Shown here: positions 34,787 through 44,300 of the stretch, in pieces
How the letters are laid out: each line of letters starts with the position of its first letter
Numbering within the stretch: position 1 is the stretch's first letter
Assembly (NCBI RefSeq): GCF_039543525.1
Contig: NZ_BAABJX010000026.1
Coordinates: forward strand, 65,534 to 129,533
Origin: Algivirga pacifica
GTDB lineage: Bacteria; Bacteroidota; Bacteroidia; Cytophagales; Flammeovirgaceae
DNA: 64,000 bases
Direction of reading: 5' to 3'
Notes under the pieces: generated by a model
Database searches by the model: none
What the model was told of the DNA's origin: nothing
What the model saw: the letters and a program-made list of their open reading frames with translations, nothing else
Position numbers and translations under genes: made by a program

Positions 34787-35930
34787 TATTCTCCATTTTG
34801 CTGACGAATACCAATGACATCACACTCAAGGCTACTCCAGCAAAGAAAGGTAACTGCCAATTTACCAACCAGAAAGCGCCTCCAATCACTGGAATAACTA
34901 CGGCGGCAATGTGATTAATAGTAAATCCTACCGCCATTGAGGGCGCTATATCCTTGGGATCAGCGTGTTTCTGGAAGTAGGTTTTAATCCCTATAGAGAA
35001 ATTAAAGAAAATATGGTCCAACAGGTATAAACCTGCGACAATCCAACGATTTTCAACAAAAGCATAAGAGAGAAAAATCACGATCAATCCTAAATACTCT
35101 GTTGTAAGGACCTTCTTCTCGCCATAACGGTTAATGGCCTTTCCAATCAAAGGATTAAAGAAGTAGGTAATGATATTGTTTAATATGAAGAGTACGGCTA
35201 TTTCCTGAATGCTATACTGATATTTCTGCACCAGAAGAAATACGGCAAACACCACAAAAATCTGTCTACGGGCGCCACTGAGGAAGTTCAATACATAAAA
35301 CAACCAATAACGTCTACGTAAAACCATACGTTTATGCTGTACCTCTGCCTCCTCTTTTACCGGATTCTGGAGATATGCAAATACGCCAGCAAACAACGCA
35401 AATCCGCCAATCAACAAGTATAGAACTTGATAACTCAACACATAGGATAGACCATAAATCGCTCCTCCTACCACAATATTGGTCATGGCCGTAATACTCT
35501 TAAAGCGAGCAAAGACATGCGGTGTCTGTTCTTTATTGAAGTACTGTAAAGTCAGGGATTGATTGGTGGTCTCAAAATAATGGAAGCCTACCGACATAAT
35601 CACAGTAGTCAGGACCATACCCCAGAAGGTCGGAAAAAAGCCTGTCATCAAGATTCCCAGTCCCATCGTGATCACCGACAAGGCGCTTAACTTATGCTCC
35701 CGAATCAAGAATAATAAAAAGATGACCAACAGGGCCATAAAACCTGGCACCTCCCGAAAAGACTGGATTGCTCCTACATCCAACCCATTAAGGCCTATTT
35801 CATCTACTGAGAAATTATTGAAAAGCGTACGCCAGCCTTGAAAGCCTGCAGCCGTAGCGATGGTTAGTAAGAGTAAAAAGCGATACATGGGATTCGCTTT
35901 CGTCTCCCATTTTAATTGATTGTTGTTCAT
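34782..35930 (-). CDS. MFS transporter
   Basis: A 382-residue polytopic membrane protein with about twelve helices in two halves separated by a charged loop (NPVKEEAEVQHKRMVLRRRYW). It contains glycine-rich helices typical of the major facilitator superfamily, such as MGLGILMTGFFPTFWGMVLT, and VGGAIYGLSYVLSYQVLYLL. The substrate is not inferable. It precedes the M14 peptidase on the same strand with a hairpin between, so uptake of a peptidase product is possible but unproven. Confidence 0.85.
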   Translation of the reverse strand: MNNNQLKWETKANPMYRFLLLLTIATAAGFQGWRTLFNNFSVDEIGLNGLDVGAIQSFREVPGFMALLVIFLLFLIREHKLSALSVITMGLGILMTGFFPTFWGMVLTTVIMSVGFHYFETTNQSLTLQYFNKEQTPHVFARFKSITAMTNIVVGGAIYGLSYVLSYQVLYLLIGGFALFAGVFAYLQNPVKEEAEVQHKRMVLRRRYWLFYVLNFLSGARRQIFVVFAVFLLVQKYQYSIQEIAVLFILNNIITYFFNPLIGKAINRYGEKKVLTTEYLGLIVIFLSYAFVENRWIVAGLYLLDHIFFNFSIGIKTYFQKHADPKDIAPSMAVGFTINHIAAVVIPVIGGAFWLVNWQLPFFAGVALSVMSLVFVSKMENK

Positions 35931-36002
35931 CTGAATATTACCTTAAAAAATATACGGCCATCAATATATCAAATTTTGATCAATTGATGGCCGCACTGTT
36001 AA

Positions 36003-36758
36003 CTACTCCCATTCTATTTTGTTGAAATTCCAGTAAATGGATTTCTCGGGAAAAATATATATCACCGCCTCTTGATAGAGCTTTTTATTATTACCTGATC
36101 GATTATTCTTGATGACTTTAAACTCATAGACCCCTTCTGTCAATAGAATGTTAGTCATTTTTCTTTCCCGTTCAATATTTTCAGGATACTCTATCCCTCC
36201 GGTATTTTCTGTTAAATAATTGATCATGGTATAATGGGATTCCTCTGGTTGTTTTATAAAGACAAACAAGCCATTTTCCTCTGAGACCTCTTCATCAGTC
36301 GTGTAGGCTTTAAACTTTCCTTTAGAAAGGTTACGCTTTTCTAGATCAATAGGAATGGGTAATCCTTGTACATCATAATTTAAAACTACCTCACCTCCTA
36401 GTACAGGGTAAACATCCACAAACACCTTGCTCTCTTCGTAAATCATCTTTACAAAAGTACTTGCTCCTTTATAGATTGCTTCTTGGGCATATACTTTCTC
36501 AAAGTAAGGTACTCCTGACAGGCGAAGCAGGTCGATATGATTGTCAATGACCCTCACTTCAGCGGTTACTACCTTATTGACCAGGTAGCCATCTTTCGTG
36601 GTGTGAACATATGCTTCGTACCACCCGTCAGCAATGGGGGTAGATAACATAGATTTTCTCTTATACTTTTTAAATGTTTTAGAAGAAATCGGTTCTTGAG
36701 AAAATGAATCTAAAAAAAGGACAAAGAGTAACAGGGTGCAAATCACCTTTTGCTTCAT
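36003..36758 (-). CDS. hypothetical secreted protein
   Basis: A 251-residue protein with a Sec signal peptide (MKQKVICTLLLFVLFLDSFS, then QEP). The mature part has many beta-strand-like segments and ends in IYWNFNKIEWE. There is no recognised domain or catalytic motif and no T9SS tail. It is divergent from the aspartate aminotransferase and 72 bases from the MFS gene. Confidence 0.65.
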   Translation of the reverse strand: MKQKVICTLLLFVLFLDSFSQEPISSKTFKKYKRKSMLSTPIADGWYEAYVHTTKDGYLVNKVVTAEVRVIDNHIDLLRLSGVPYFEKVYAQEAIYKGASTFVKMIYEESKVFVDVYPVLGGEVVLNYDVQGLPIPIDLEKRNLSKGKFKAYTTDEEVSEENGLFVFIKQPEESHYTMINYLTENTGGIEYPENIERERKMTNILLTEGVYEFKVIKNNRSGNNKKLYQEAVIYIFPEKSIYWNFNKIEWE

Positions 36759-37143
36759 AGTGTCAATGGTTTTAGTTAGTTGGCTTGGATTAATTAATTG
36801 GTTTTACAATGTTATTAACCTACAGACACTCTTCACTAACCCATTATCAATTGATAACAGCAACATAGCAGAAAGACAAGGAGTTACTTATAAAAGTCCA
36901 AAAAATCCCTTTACAGCTACCCTACATGTTATTTAAAAAGTCATCGCTACCCTTCAGGGCCTCTACGTTAGCCAAATCACAAATTCACAAACTATCCCTT
37001 ATTCCATTAAAAATTAATTAGATGATTCCTTCATACATTATTAATATTCGAATTAGTTATTAACTTTGAATGATGAAGACAAACAAGCATCTGAATTCTT
37101 TTTTCATAACTAAAATACCCCCTTACAAATAATATTTACGATT
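36759..37143. other. divergent intergenic region with possible Bacteroidota promoter
   Basis: A 385-base gap between divergent genes. TAACTTTG at 37061-37068 fits the Bacteroidota -7 consensus TAnnTTTG and is 76 bases before the aminotransferase start, but no good -33 TTG is at the expected distance. Nothing else is recognised. Confidence 0.3.
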
Positions 37144-38385
37144 ATGACAACACAACTGGATACCCTAAAAGCAAGGTTTGAAGAGGCGAAAGCGGAGAAT
37201 CTTGACCTGGATATGCGAAGAGGAAAACCGGGACCGGAACAACTGGACCTTTCTCTTGCCATGTTGGATCTTGTAACGGCTGATGATTACAGAACGGCAA
37301 CAGGAGATGATCCTCGCAACTACGGTGGATTGGATGGTATTCCTGAAATGAAAAGTTTCTTCAAGGAGTTTTTGGAAGTATCTTCAGAAGCTGAAGTGGT
37401 GATTGGAGGAAACTCAAGTCTTACCTTAATGCACGATACTGTAGCCCGTGCCATGTCACATGGTGTTGCAGGAAGTGAAAAACCTTGGGGCAAACTAGAT
37501 AAAGTGAAGTTCATCTGTCCTTCACCAGGATATGACCGTCACTTCGCTATTTGTGAACACTTTGGTATTGAGATGATCACAGTAGACATCGATGCAGATG
37601 GCCCTAACATGGAGCAAGTAGAGGCATTGGTAAAAGCAGATGACAGTATCAAAGGAATCTGGGTTGTTCCTAAATATGCTAACCCAACCGGACTAACTGT
37701 TTCTGAGGAAGTGGTATACCGTTTGGCTAACATGACTACAGCAGCCAATGACTTCCGTATCTTCTGGGACAACGCTTATGCAGTACACCACCTAAATGAA
37801 GAAGGGGATGCCTTGGCTAACATCTTGGAAGCTTGTAAAGCAGCAAACCAAGCAGATCGCGTATTTATCTTTGGCTCAACGTCCAAGATTACTTTTGCAG
37901 GTTCTGGGGTATCTGCCGTAGCGGGTAGCGAGAATAATATGGAGTGGTTGAGAGGACACCTTGCGTTCCAAACCATCGGACCAGATAAATTGAACCAAGT
38001 ACGCCACATGCGTTTCTTCAAGGACTTCAATGGTCTGAAAGAACATATGAAAAAGCACGCTGCCATCATCAAGCCTAAGTTTGATGCCGTACTGGAAGTA
38101 TTGGAAAGAGAGCTAGGAGGAAAAGGCCTTGCTAATTGGACCAACCCTAATGGTGGTTACTTTATCAGCTTAGACTTGAACGAAGGACAAGCAAAGAAAG
38201 TCGTAGCCTTGGCAAATGAACTTGGTGTGAAACTAACTGGAGCAGGTGCTACCTTCCCTTATAAGAACGACCCTAAAGACAGCAATATCCGTTTGGCTCC
38301 GACATATCCTTCTATTGAGGAGATCAAGAAAGCCATGGAAGTGGTTTGTCTTTGTGTTGAGCTAGCGGCTAGCAGCGAAGCATAG
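37144..38385 (+). CDS. aspartate aminotransferase, subgroup Ic
   Basis: PLP-dependent aminotransferase of 413 residues matching the unusual Ic branch of aspartate aminotransferases (PF12897) as I remember it from Corynebacterium. Matching blocks are LDLDMRRGKPGPEQLDLS, DPRNYGGLDGIPEMK, FICPSPGYDRHFAICEHFG, WVVPKYANPTGLTVSEE, FRIFWDNAYAVHHL and the PLP lysine in FGSTSKITFAGSG; NGGYFISLDL and ATFPYKNDPKDSNIRLAPTY close it. The last base of its stop codon is the first base of a compound hairpin. Confidence 0.9.
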   Translation: MTTQLDTLKARFEEAKAENLDLDMRRGKPGPEQLDLSLAMLDLVTADDYRTATGDDPRNYGGLDGIPEMKSFFKEFLEVSSEAEVVIGGNSSLTLMHDTVARAMSHGVAGSEKPWGKLDKVKFICPSPGYDRHFAICEHFGIEMITVDIDADGPNMEQVEALVKADDSIKGIWVVPKYANPTGLTVSEEVVYRLANMTTAANDFRIFWDNAYAVHHLNEEGDALANILEACKAANQADRVFIFGSTSKITFAGSGVSAVAGSENNMEWLRGHLAFQTIGPDKLNQVRHMRFFKDFNGLKEHMKKHAAIIKPKFDAVLEVLERELGGKGLANWTNPNGGYFISLDLNEGQAKKVVALANELGVKLTGAGATFPYKNDPKDSNIRLAPTYPSIEEIKKAMEVVCLCVELAASSEA

Positions 38386-38742
38386 TTGAGGCGGCTTACG
38401 CCGCTGGTTGAGTAGTGCTGCGCACTGTTGAGTAGTACTTCGTACTGTTGAGAAATACTTCGCATTGTTGAGTTATGTTTGTGCATTGTATTGTACTTCA
38501 TATAACTTGGCAATGCGATTTTTTATGAACTTGAGTAGTGCTTCACATTGTTGAGCAGCACTTCGTGCTGTTGAGAAATACTTCGCATTGTTGAGTTATG
38601 TTTGTGCATTGTATCGTACTTCATACAACTCGGTAATGCGATTTTTTATGAACAGGTCCTAGTAGGCCCTATTTCTCAACAGTGCGAAGCACTACTCAAC
38701 AGCACGCAGTGCTACTCAACCAGCGGCGCAAGCCGCCTAAAC
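38385..38742. repeat. type A compound hairpin with internal 123-bp duplication
   Basis: The largest copy (358 bp). The left arm starts on the G of the aminotransferase stop codon with GCGGC..GCCGC, GTGC-TGC-GCAC and GTAC-TTC-GTAC modules. A block beginning near 38430 (mini-hairpins plus a GTTATGTTTGTGCATTG segment and ATGCGATTTTTTATGAAC) is repeated in tandem about 123 bases later, with scattered substitutions. The right arm has GTGC-GAA-GCAC, AGCAC-GCA-GTGCT and GCGGC-GCAA-GCCGC, ending in CTAAAC instead of CTCAAC. Confidence 0.9.
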
Positions 38743-38771
38743 AAAAAAGAAGCTGAACCATCTGGCTCAGC
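38743..38771 (-). terminator. terminator on the minus strand
   Basis: An 8-bp stem with one G-U pair (GGCTGAGCC-type, GCTGAACC / GGCTCAGC on plus, 38752-38771), loop ATCT, then TTCTTTTTTGT on the minus strand. It is 215 bases beyond the stop of the GH10-like gene. Confidence 0.75.
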
Positions 38772-38792
38772 CTCTAACCCAATCCGATAAAA

Positions 38793-38861
38793 ATGAAAAT
38801 TACTCTTATAGCAATAATGATCGTCGTTTCAAACGTCTCATTATATAATTTTAGTTTGTAA
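38793..38861 (+). CDS. possible 22-residue hydrophobic peptide
   Basis: ATG to TAA, reading MKITLIAIMIVVSNVSLYNF then SL. Lys near the start, then a hydrophobic core. Its ending SLYN resembles LLYN of the second peptide 115 bases downstream, suggesting a tandem pair. It is in the gap between the aminotransferase and the GH10-like gene. There is no ribosome-binding evidence, and chance cannot be excluded. Confidence 0.25.
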   Translation: MKITLIAIMIVVSNVSLYNFSL

Positions 38862-38907
38862 TAAGACTGATGGACAAAGTCCAGCAGCCTTAATAACTAA
38901 CACCGTT

Positions 38908-38994
38908 ATGTCTATAAAATCTTTAATAGTTACCTCTCTCGTAACTATTATTCCTTTCACTTTACTATATAATCCAACTCAATTTACTACTTAA
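38908..38994 (+). CDS. possible 28-residue hydrophobic peptide
   Basis: ATG to TAA, beginning MSIKSLIVTSLVTIIPFTLL and ending YNPTQFTT. It has the same plan as the 38793 peptide: one or two Lys, a hydrophobic stretch, LYN. Its 3' end overlaps the stop of the minus-strand GH10-like gene by eight bases. Candidate small membrane peptide or toxin-like ORF; unproven. Confidence 0.25.
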   Translation: MSIKSLIVTSLVTIIPFTLLYNPTQFTT

Positions 38995-40582
38995 TATCTG
39001 TGGTTACCTCAGGCAGTTCTTGTACTTGAGGCTGGTAATCTAGTTTCTTAGCTTTCCACCAACGACGCACTTTAATGGCTTGCATCTGCGGCGCACTTTC
39101 GTGGTGTGACCTATTGAGCGCAGAGAGAGCATAGACATATTTCTCTCCCGCCTCACAGGTGTGATCTGTATAAGTTTGTTCGTCTTTTAAACCTCTTCTT
39201 ACGGTCGTCAGTAACTTGAAATCTGGTGTCTCTCCAGATTTTGGAAGTATCGCACGGTATACAGCATAATAAGTGGCTGTACTACTCAAGGCATCTTCCC
39301 ATTTCAGGGTAATTCCCTCTTTGTACTTCCCGCCTACTTCTTTCAGCTCCGGTGCTGCTGCCAATGCTGGTGCTTGCAACCAAGACATAACAGGCATTAA
39401 TGCAGGTTCATTGTAATAGCTTTTCAAACTATCTTGCACTCCTGCCACATTTCCTGTGATCCATTTAGAACTGAAGTAAGCACTTCCGTTAATTTTATCC
39501 AGTTGCTTATTCAACTCCAACTGCTTAGACAGCTCCGTTGCTTCCCATTTTTTCACATTATGCAAGCCGTGTCCAATATAGATATGACGTCCATAATCGT
39601 GCTCATTCCACCAACGTGCCAACACATCATAATCTGCAACACGGTGGCCTATTTTCCAGTATAACTGAGGCACCACATAATCAATCCACCCCTCTTTCAT
39701 CCAAAGCAATACATCGGCATATAAGCCATCATAATTGGTATAAGCATTGGTATCGGACCCTTCTGGATCATCTTTCTTATTTCTCCATACTCCGAAAGGA
39801 CTAATTCCGAATTTCAAAAATGGTTTCTCCTTTTTGATTTTTTCTGAAATCTCCTTTACGAAAACATTAACATTATCTCTTCTCCAATCCGCTACATCTT
39901 CAAATTGCTCCGCACCATACGTTTGATATTCCAAGCTATCTGGAAACTCCGTTCCTGCTACTTTGTACGGATAAAAATAATCATCAAAATGAACGGCATC
40001 AATATCGTAGTGTCTTACCACTTCCATGATCTCTCCAATCACGAAATCCTTCACTTCTGGAATACCCGGATTATAGTACCAACGTGTACCATAATGTACA
40101 AACCACTCCGGATGGCTTCTCAACGGATGCGTTTCCGCTAATTGATCCAAAGAGTCACGCATATTGGCACGGTAAGGATTAAACCAAGCATGAAACTCCA
40201 GGTTTCTCTTGTGTGCCTCCTCAATCATAAATGCCAAAGGGTTATAATAAGGACCTGGCATCTCTCCTTGTGTTCCGGTCAAGTATTCTGACCAAGGCTC
40301 ATTAGCCGAAGGATAAAAAGTATCTGCAGTAGGACGAACCTGTACAATCACCGCATTCATTCCACTCGCCTTGTGCTCATCCAGGATATTCGCAAAAGAC
40401 TGCTTCTGCTCCTGTACGGATAAACCTTTTTTCACAGGCCAATCAATATTGGCTACAGATGCTACCCAAGCAGCTCTGAATTCTCTTTTGGCTGGCCCTT
40501 GTGCCCAAGCCAATGGCGTTGAAATCAATATCGTAAATACTACGACTGCGTACCTTCTCAAATCCTTTTTCACAATCCTCAT
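38987..40582 (-). CDS. GH10-like glycoside hydrolase (DUF187)
   Basis: Exported glycosidase-like protein of 531 residues. After a signal peptide (YAVVVFTILISTPLAWAQ), the (beta/alpha)8 domain opens with REFRAAWVASVANIDWPV and shows MNAVIVQVRPTADTFYPS, FHAWFNPYRA, IDAVHFDDYFYPY and VVPQLYWKIGH, the pattern of the family-10-like DUF187 (PF02638) proteins. A fibronectin-III-like domain (about 435-510) follows. Members are often found with cell-wall or polysaccharide genes. It lies at the edge of the putative murein-scavenging locus and has a CAGGGAT-type site 79 bases upstream. Confidence 0.88.
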   Translation of the reverse strand: MRIVKKDLRRYAVVVFTILISTPLAWAQGPAKREFRAAWVASVANIDWPVKKGLSVQEQKQSFANILDEHKASGMNAVIVQVRPTADTFYPSANEPWSEYLTGTQGEMPGPYYNPLAFMIEEAHKRNLEFHAWFNPYRANMRDSLDQLAETHPLRSHPEWFVHYGTRWYYNPGIPEVKDFVIGEIMEVVRHYDIDAVHFDDYFYPYKVAGTEFPDSLEYQTYGAEQFEDVADWRRDNVNVFVKEISEKIKKEKPFLKFGISPFGVWRNKKDDPEGSDTNAYTNYDGLYADVLLWMKEGWIDYVVPQLYWKIGHRVADYDVLARWWNEHDYGRHIYIGHGLHNVKKWEATELSKQLELNKQLDKINGSAYFSSKWITGNVAGVQDSLKSYYNEPALMPVMSWLQAPALAAAPELKEVGGKYKEGITLKWEDALSSTATYYAVYRAILPKSGETPDFKLLTTVRRGLKDEQTYTDHTCEAGEKYVYALSALNRSHHESAPQMQAIKVRRWWKAKKLDYQPQVQELPEVTTDIK

Positions 40583-40660
40583 TTTTATTCCACTAAATTG
40601 CTCTAATGGTTATTGGCAAATTTCAATAATGTAAATGTATAGAGTTCCGTATAACCTCAT

Positions 40661-40672
40661 ATCCCTGAAAAC
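40661..40672 (-). promoter_or_regulatory. candidate CAGGGAT operator, GH10-like gene
   Basis: On the coding strand this reads GTTTTCAGGGAT, 79 bases upstream of the start. Similar sequence occurs upstream of the lipoprotein gene (44665-44676) and, as the palindrome CCCTGAAATCAGGG, upstream of SusC (52030-52043), at comparable distances from the starts. Inference only. Confidence 0.35.
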
Positions 40673-40744
40673 GGCTATTCTAATATTTCCCTTTTTTATA
40701 GAAATAAAGTGGGGTTATTGTGGGAAAGCACAAAGATAATAAAA

Positions 40745-40896
40745 TGTTGAATCGTTGAACTTCTCCTTCGGAGAGTTGAATTGAGCTTCGCTCGTTAATT
40801 CGAGTTGAACTGTTGTATGAGTATCAATAGATCAATCAACAGTTCAACTCGAATCAACTCACCTAAGGTGAAATTCAACGATTCAACGATTCAACA
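40745..40896. repeat. type B compound hairpin, copy 1
   Basis: The left arm has GTTGAA linkers with CTCC-TTC-GGAG and GAGC-TTC-GCTC mini-stems and a GATTCGAGTTGAACTGTTG-like segment. The core is GTATGAGTATCAATAGATCAATC. The right arm mirrors this with TTCAAC linkers and CACC-TAA-GGTG. It lies in the 814-base gap 40583-41396. The core is the exact reverse complement of the core in copy 2 at 41236-41388. Confidence 0.88.
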
Positions 40897-41235
40897 TTTT
40901 ACACAAAAAAAAAGGCTTGTGAAGATCACTGCCTTTTCCCAAAGAATAAACTTACCAATCAAATCAACTACTTAAAACCTTTTATAAACATTTCGTATAC
41001 GAATGTTATGACCAATTCAATTATTATAACACTTGAAGTGTAATGACTTTGTCAGTTTAGTATTAAAGTCTTATATCTGTTTGTTCTATTTGTCATTGCT
41101 TACATTACAAAGGAACTATAATCTTACACCAAAAACATCACAGAAATTCAGTATTTTGAAAGCTACCCAATTTACGGTATATAAGTAAAGTGATGTTGGT
41201 ATCATCAAAATTATATTTCGGTGTAAGCCTATAGT

Positions 41236-41388
41236 GTTGAATCGTTGAATTTCAGCAGCAAGCTGCTGAGTTGAATTGAGCTTCGCTCGTTGATTCGAGT
41301 TGAACTGTTGATTGATCTATTGATACTCATACAACAGTCCAACTCGAATCAACGAGCGAAGCTCAATTCAACGGTTCAACGATTCAAC
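41236..41388. repeat. type B compound hairpin, copy 2
   Basis: Left arm modules are CAGCAG-CAAG-CTGCTG and GAGC-TTC-GCTC; the core is GATTGATCTATTGATACTCATAC; right arm GAGC-GAA-GCTC with TTCAAC linkers. It ends eight bases before the stop of the large amidase gene. The 339 bases between the two type B copies are AT-rich and contain no recognisable gene. Confidence 0.88.
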
Positions 41389-41396
41389 GAAACCCA

Positions 41397-44300
41397 CTAC
41401 TCTTCATTCTTCATTAAAAGGTACCTCAGCACATCCTCCATCACTTTTTCCCTAACCTCAACCCCTTGGATAGTTTCAAATGGGAATCCCAGAATCACCT
41501 TTTTACTTGCTCCTTCTACCGCAATACCAGCACTAATACTATTGCTGCTATAACGTGCAATGGTTCTTCCTTCCTCTGTCATGGGTTCTATTCCATCTGG
41601 AGACTCTACCGCATAGATTGTATCGTTCAAGGCCTTATTGTACTGTATATTGGCTAAGGATGAAAAGCGCTTATCCTCAGCAATGATCTGCCCTTTACGG
41701 TCTGCCTGATTGGTTCTTCCCAACATTTGGAGTTCATCTCTGGCGAACAATATATCGGGGTGATCTGTGGCCTTCGGCAATCCATTCACCTCAAAAAATA
41801 AGTCAGAACCTACATAGGCTCCAGATAAAAAGGCAGCTCCTCCTTGGGCAAAATATTGACGTAATTGCTGACGGAATTTTACAGGGAACACCTGATAACG
41901 ATCTGGTATACCCTTTCGTTGAGCTGCCGTCGTTTTCTGCTCCCCGAATATGATATCTATGGCTTTATAAGCCTCTAGATCTACCATTCCTTCTTCAACA
42001 GCTTCTCTGCTCACGGACACAAAAGAATAGCCTACTCCGCAAATAGCCTGTCCGTGGGTCAACGCATAATTAAATGTATTTCCTGCCACCAAGGCTGTTT
42101 CATGATCTGCATGACTGGCTCCGTGTCCCGGATTATCATCATCCTGCCATGGAGAATCCGTACGGTAATCATACTGACTTCCTATGTAAGACAAGTCTGT
42201 TCCCCAAGCAACGCCCTGGTCGATATGATCCGCAAATGCCTGTACCCCTTCTGCCTCTATGGTGGCTGGAGCTGATACACGATCAAAAGCGTCAATTACC
42301 AATACCGTTTCCTCTCCGGTGTAACAAGCCGCAATTTCATGAGAAGGGAAACTCTCTCCTCCTTCATTCAGAGCTGTTACTTTGAAGCTATAAATACTGC
42401 TACGGTCTAGGTTTCTTAAAACAATTGTCGGCTCTGTCACTACCCTTCCGACATCATACCCCTCTCCTTCTTTCTTGGTATACACTACGTATCTGTTCGG
42501 TAAAGCCGTTGGTTCCAAAGGATCAATGGTTGGTTTCCAACTCAGCTTTACATTTCCTTCCTCTACAAACTCCGCCGAAAGTGCTCGAACCGCCAAAGGT
42601 TGTACGACATAGTCATACCCATGCTGTACACTCATATACTTCAATATTCCTTTATAGATTGCTCTGGATACGTCAAAACGGAAATTTGGATCCAATGCAA
42701 ACTTCATATCCTGAAAGTTATGATGGGATAGTAGTTCCAATAAGATAGAAGGAACATTAGGTAAGGCTGCCTCAGAGTAACGTTTATCCCACATAGGTCT
42801 TCTCGTCCAAATAGAGTCTGTCAGAACTCTTAAGTCATCCACAATTTGTGTCTGTACGATATCTGCTAAATCTCTATTAGCATAACGAGATACGCCATTC
42901 GGGAAGTACTTTTCCGTCTCCGCATCCAGCGTACTGTAGATCATTAAGGTACCGACTGTTGTATCGCTCAACAAGTGTCCGGCATCTGTATGGAATGCCA
43001 ACGAAAGGTCAATAGGGATATTCAATCCTTCTGTTTTACGTTCCTTATTGGGTCCCATAGGAGCTCCAACCAAGTAGTTCACCCATTCGCCTCTTCCTCT
43101 ATAATCATCTCTATAGTCACTCTCTCCATCCGTAGTGGTATAGACCAATGTATCCGGCATCCCGGCAAACTGCATATAATAGCGTGCGCCTTCCAGGTAA
43201 CGTGCCCTTCCGCTAAGCTTGCCATTTCGGGCAATATCTCCCATACCACCACCAAAACGAACTGCATCGGCTGTCACTATTCCTTTGGCCTTAGTGGATA
43301 GGGTTACGGCTGCTGTATTTCCTTTCTCCAACTCAAAAGTACCCAGGTATACCCAAGTACCGGCGCCCATTTGCTGGTTCACTTCAAAATCTGTTTTCCC
43401 TCCTTTATGGTGTACCGTATAGGTAGCCGCTGTTGTAGCACTTTTATGCTTTCCATAAGACACGTATACCGCATATTCTCCGGTTTCAGGAATCTCTGGT
43501 CTCCAGGCAATAGCCTCCGCTGCCTTGGTCTGTCCCTTAAATGTACGGAATGTTCCTTGCTGGAAAGGGTTTTCTCTCTCCTGATAAGGGGTTTTTCCTA
43601 CAGCAAAGCCCGTACCTCCAGCTTGTACTTTTATATGCTCCTGATAGCCCTGCACTCGGTCATCATTATCGACAATGACCATATGCTTTTGGGTATCCCG
43701 CTCTCTTGGCAGGTATACATTGGCTCCCGCATTTTCTAACATAGGCACCAGGAAAGGCTGCACAAAAGCCATTGGAAGCAAATCCTCTACTGTCTGAAAT
43801 ACACGGGCTCTTTGCCACTCCCAACGGTCCAGCTTATTTTCATAGTACCACCCGTGGCTATGCCATAAGGCCAGGTGTTTTCCAGCCAAGCCCTTCTCCA
43901 CCTCATAGGGCCTGGAAATATTTTTTACATGTACCGTTCCCTTTTTTGCCAAGGGCTGCATGATTCTTTTGGGATCTTTTTTCTGCGTATAGCGGTAAGC
44001 GTTAGGCAATAACTCCTCTATCGTTTGCTTAGGAGCATACGGATAGCCTTTGAGCCATTTGTTTCTTCCTTTCTTGGTATCACGAGATTGTTCACCTACA
44101 AACACCGTCACACGATAGTTTTTATATTTTTTCTGAAGGGTATTTTTTAATATCTCTTTCACCTCCTGAACATGCTTTTCACGAAGAGGGTAGTACTCCA
44201 GATGCGTCGAGAAGAAAAAGGAGACCTCTCTTTTACGCGTATCTCTATAAACCTTTTTAAGCTTCAAATACTCCGAGGCCATCTCCCCGTCAGGTTGCTG

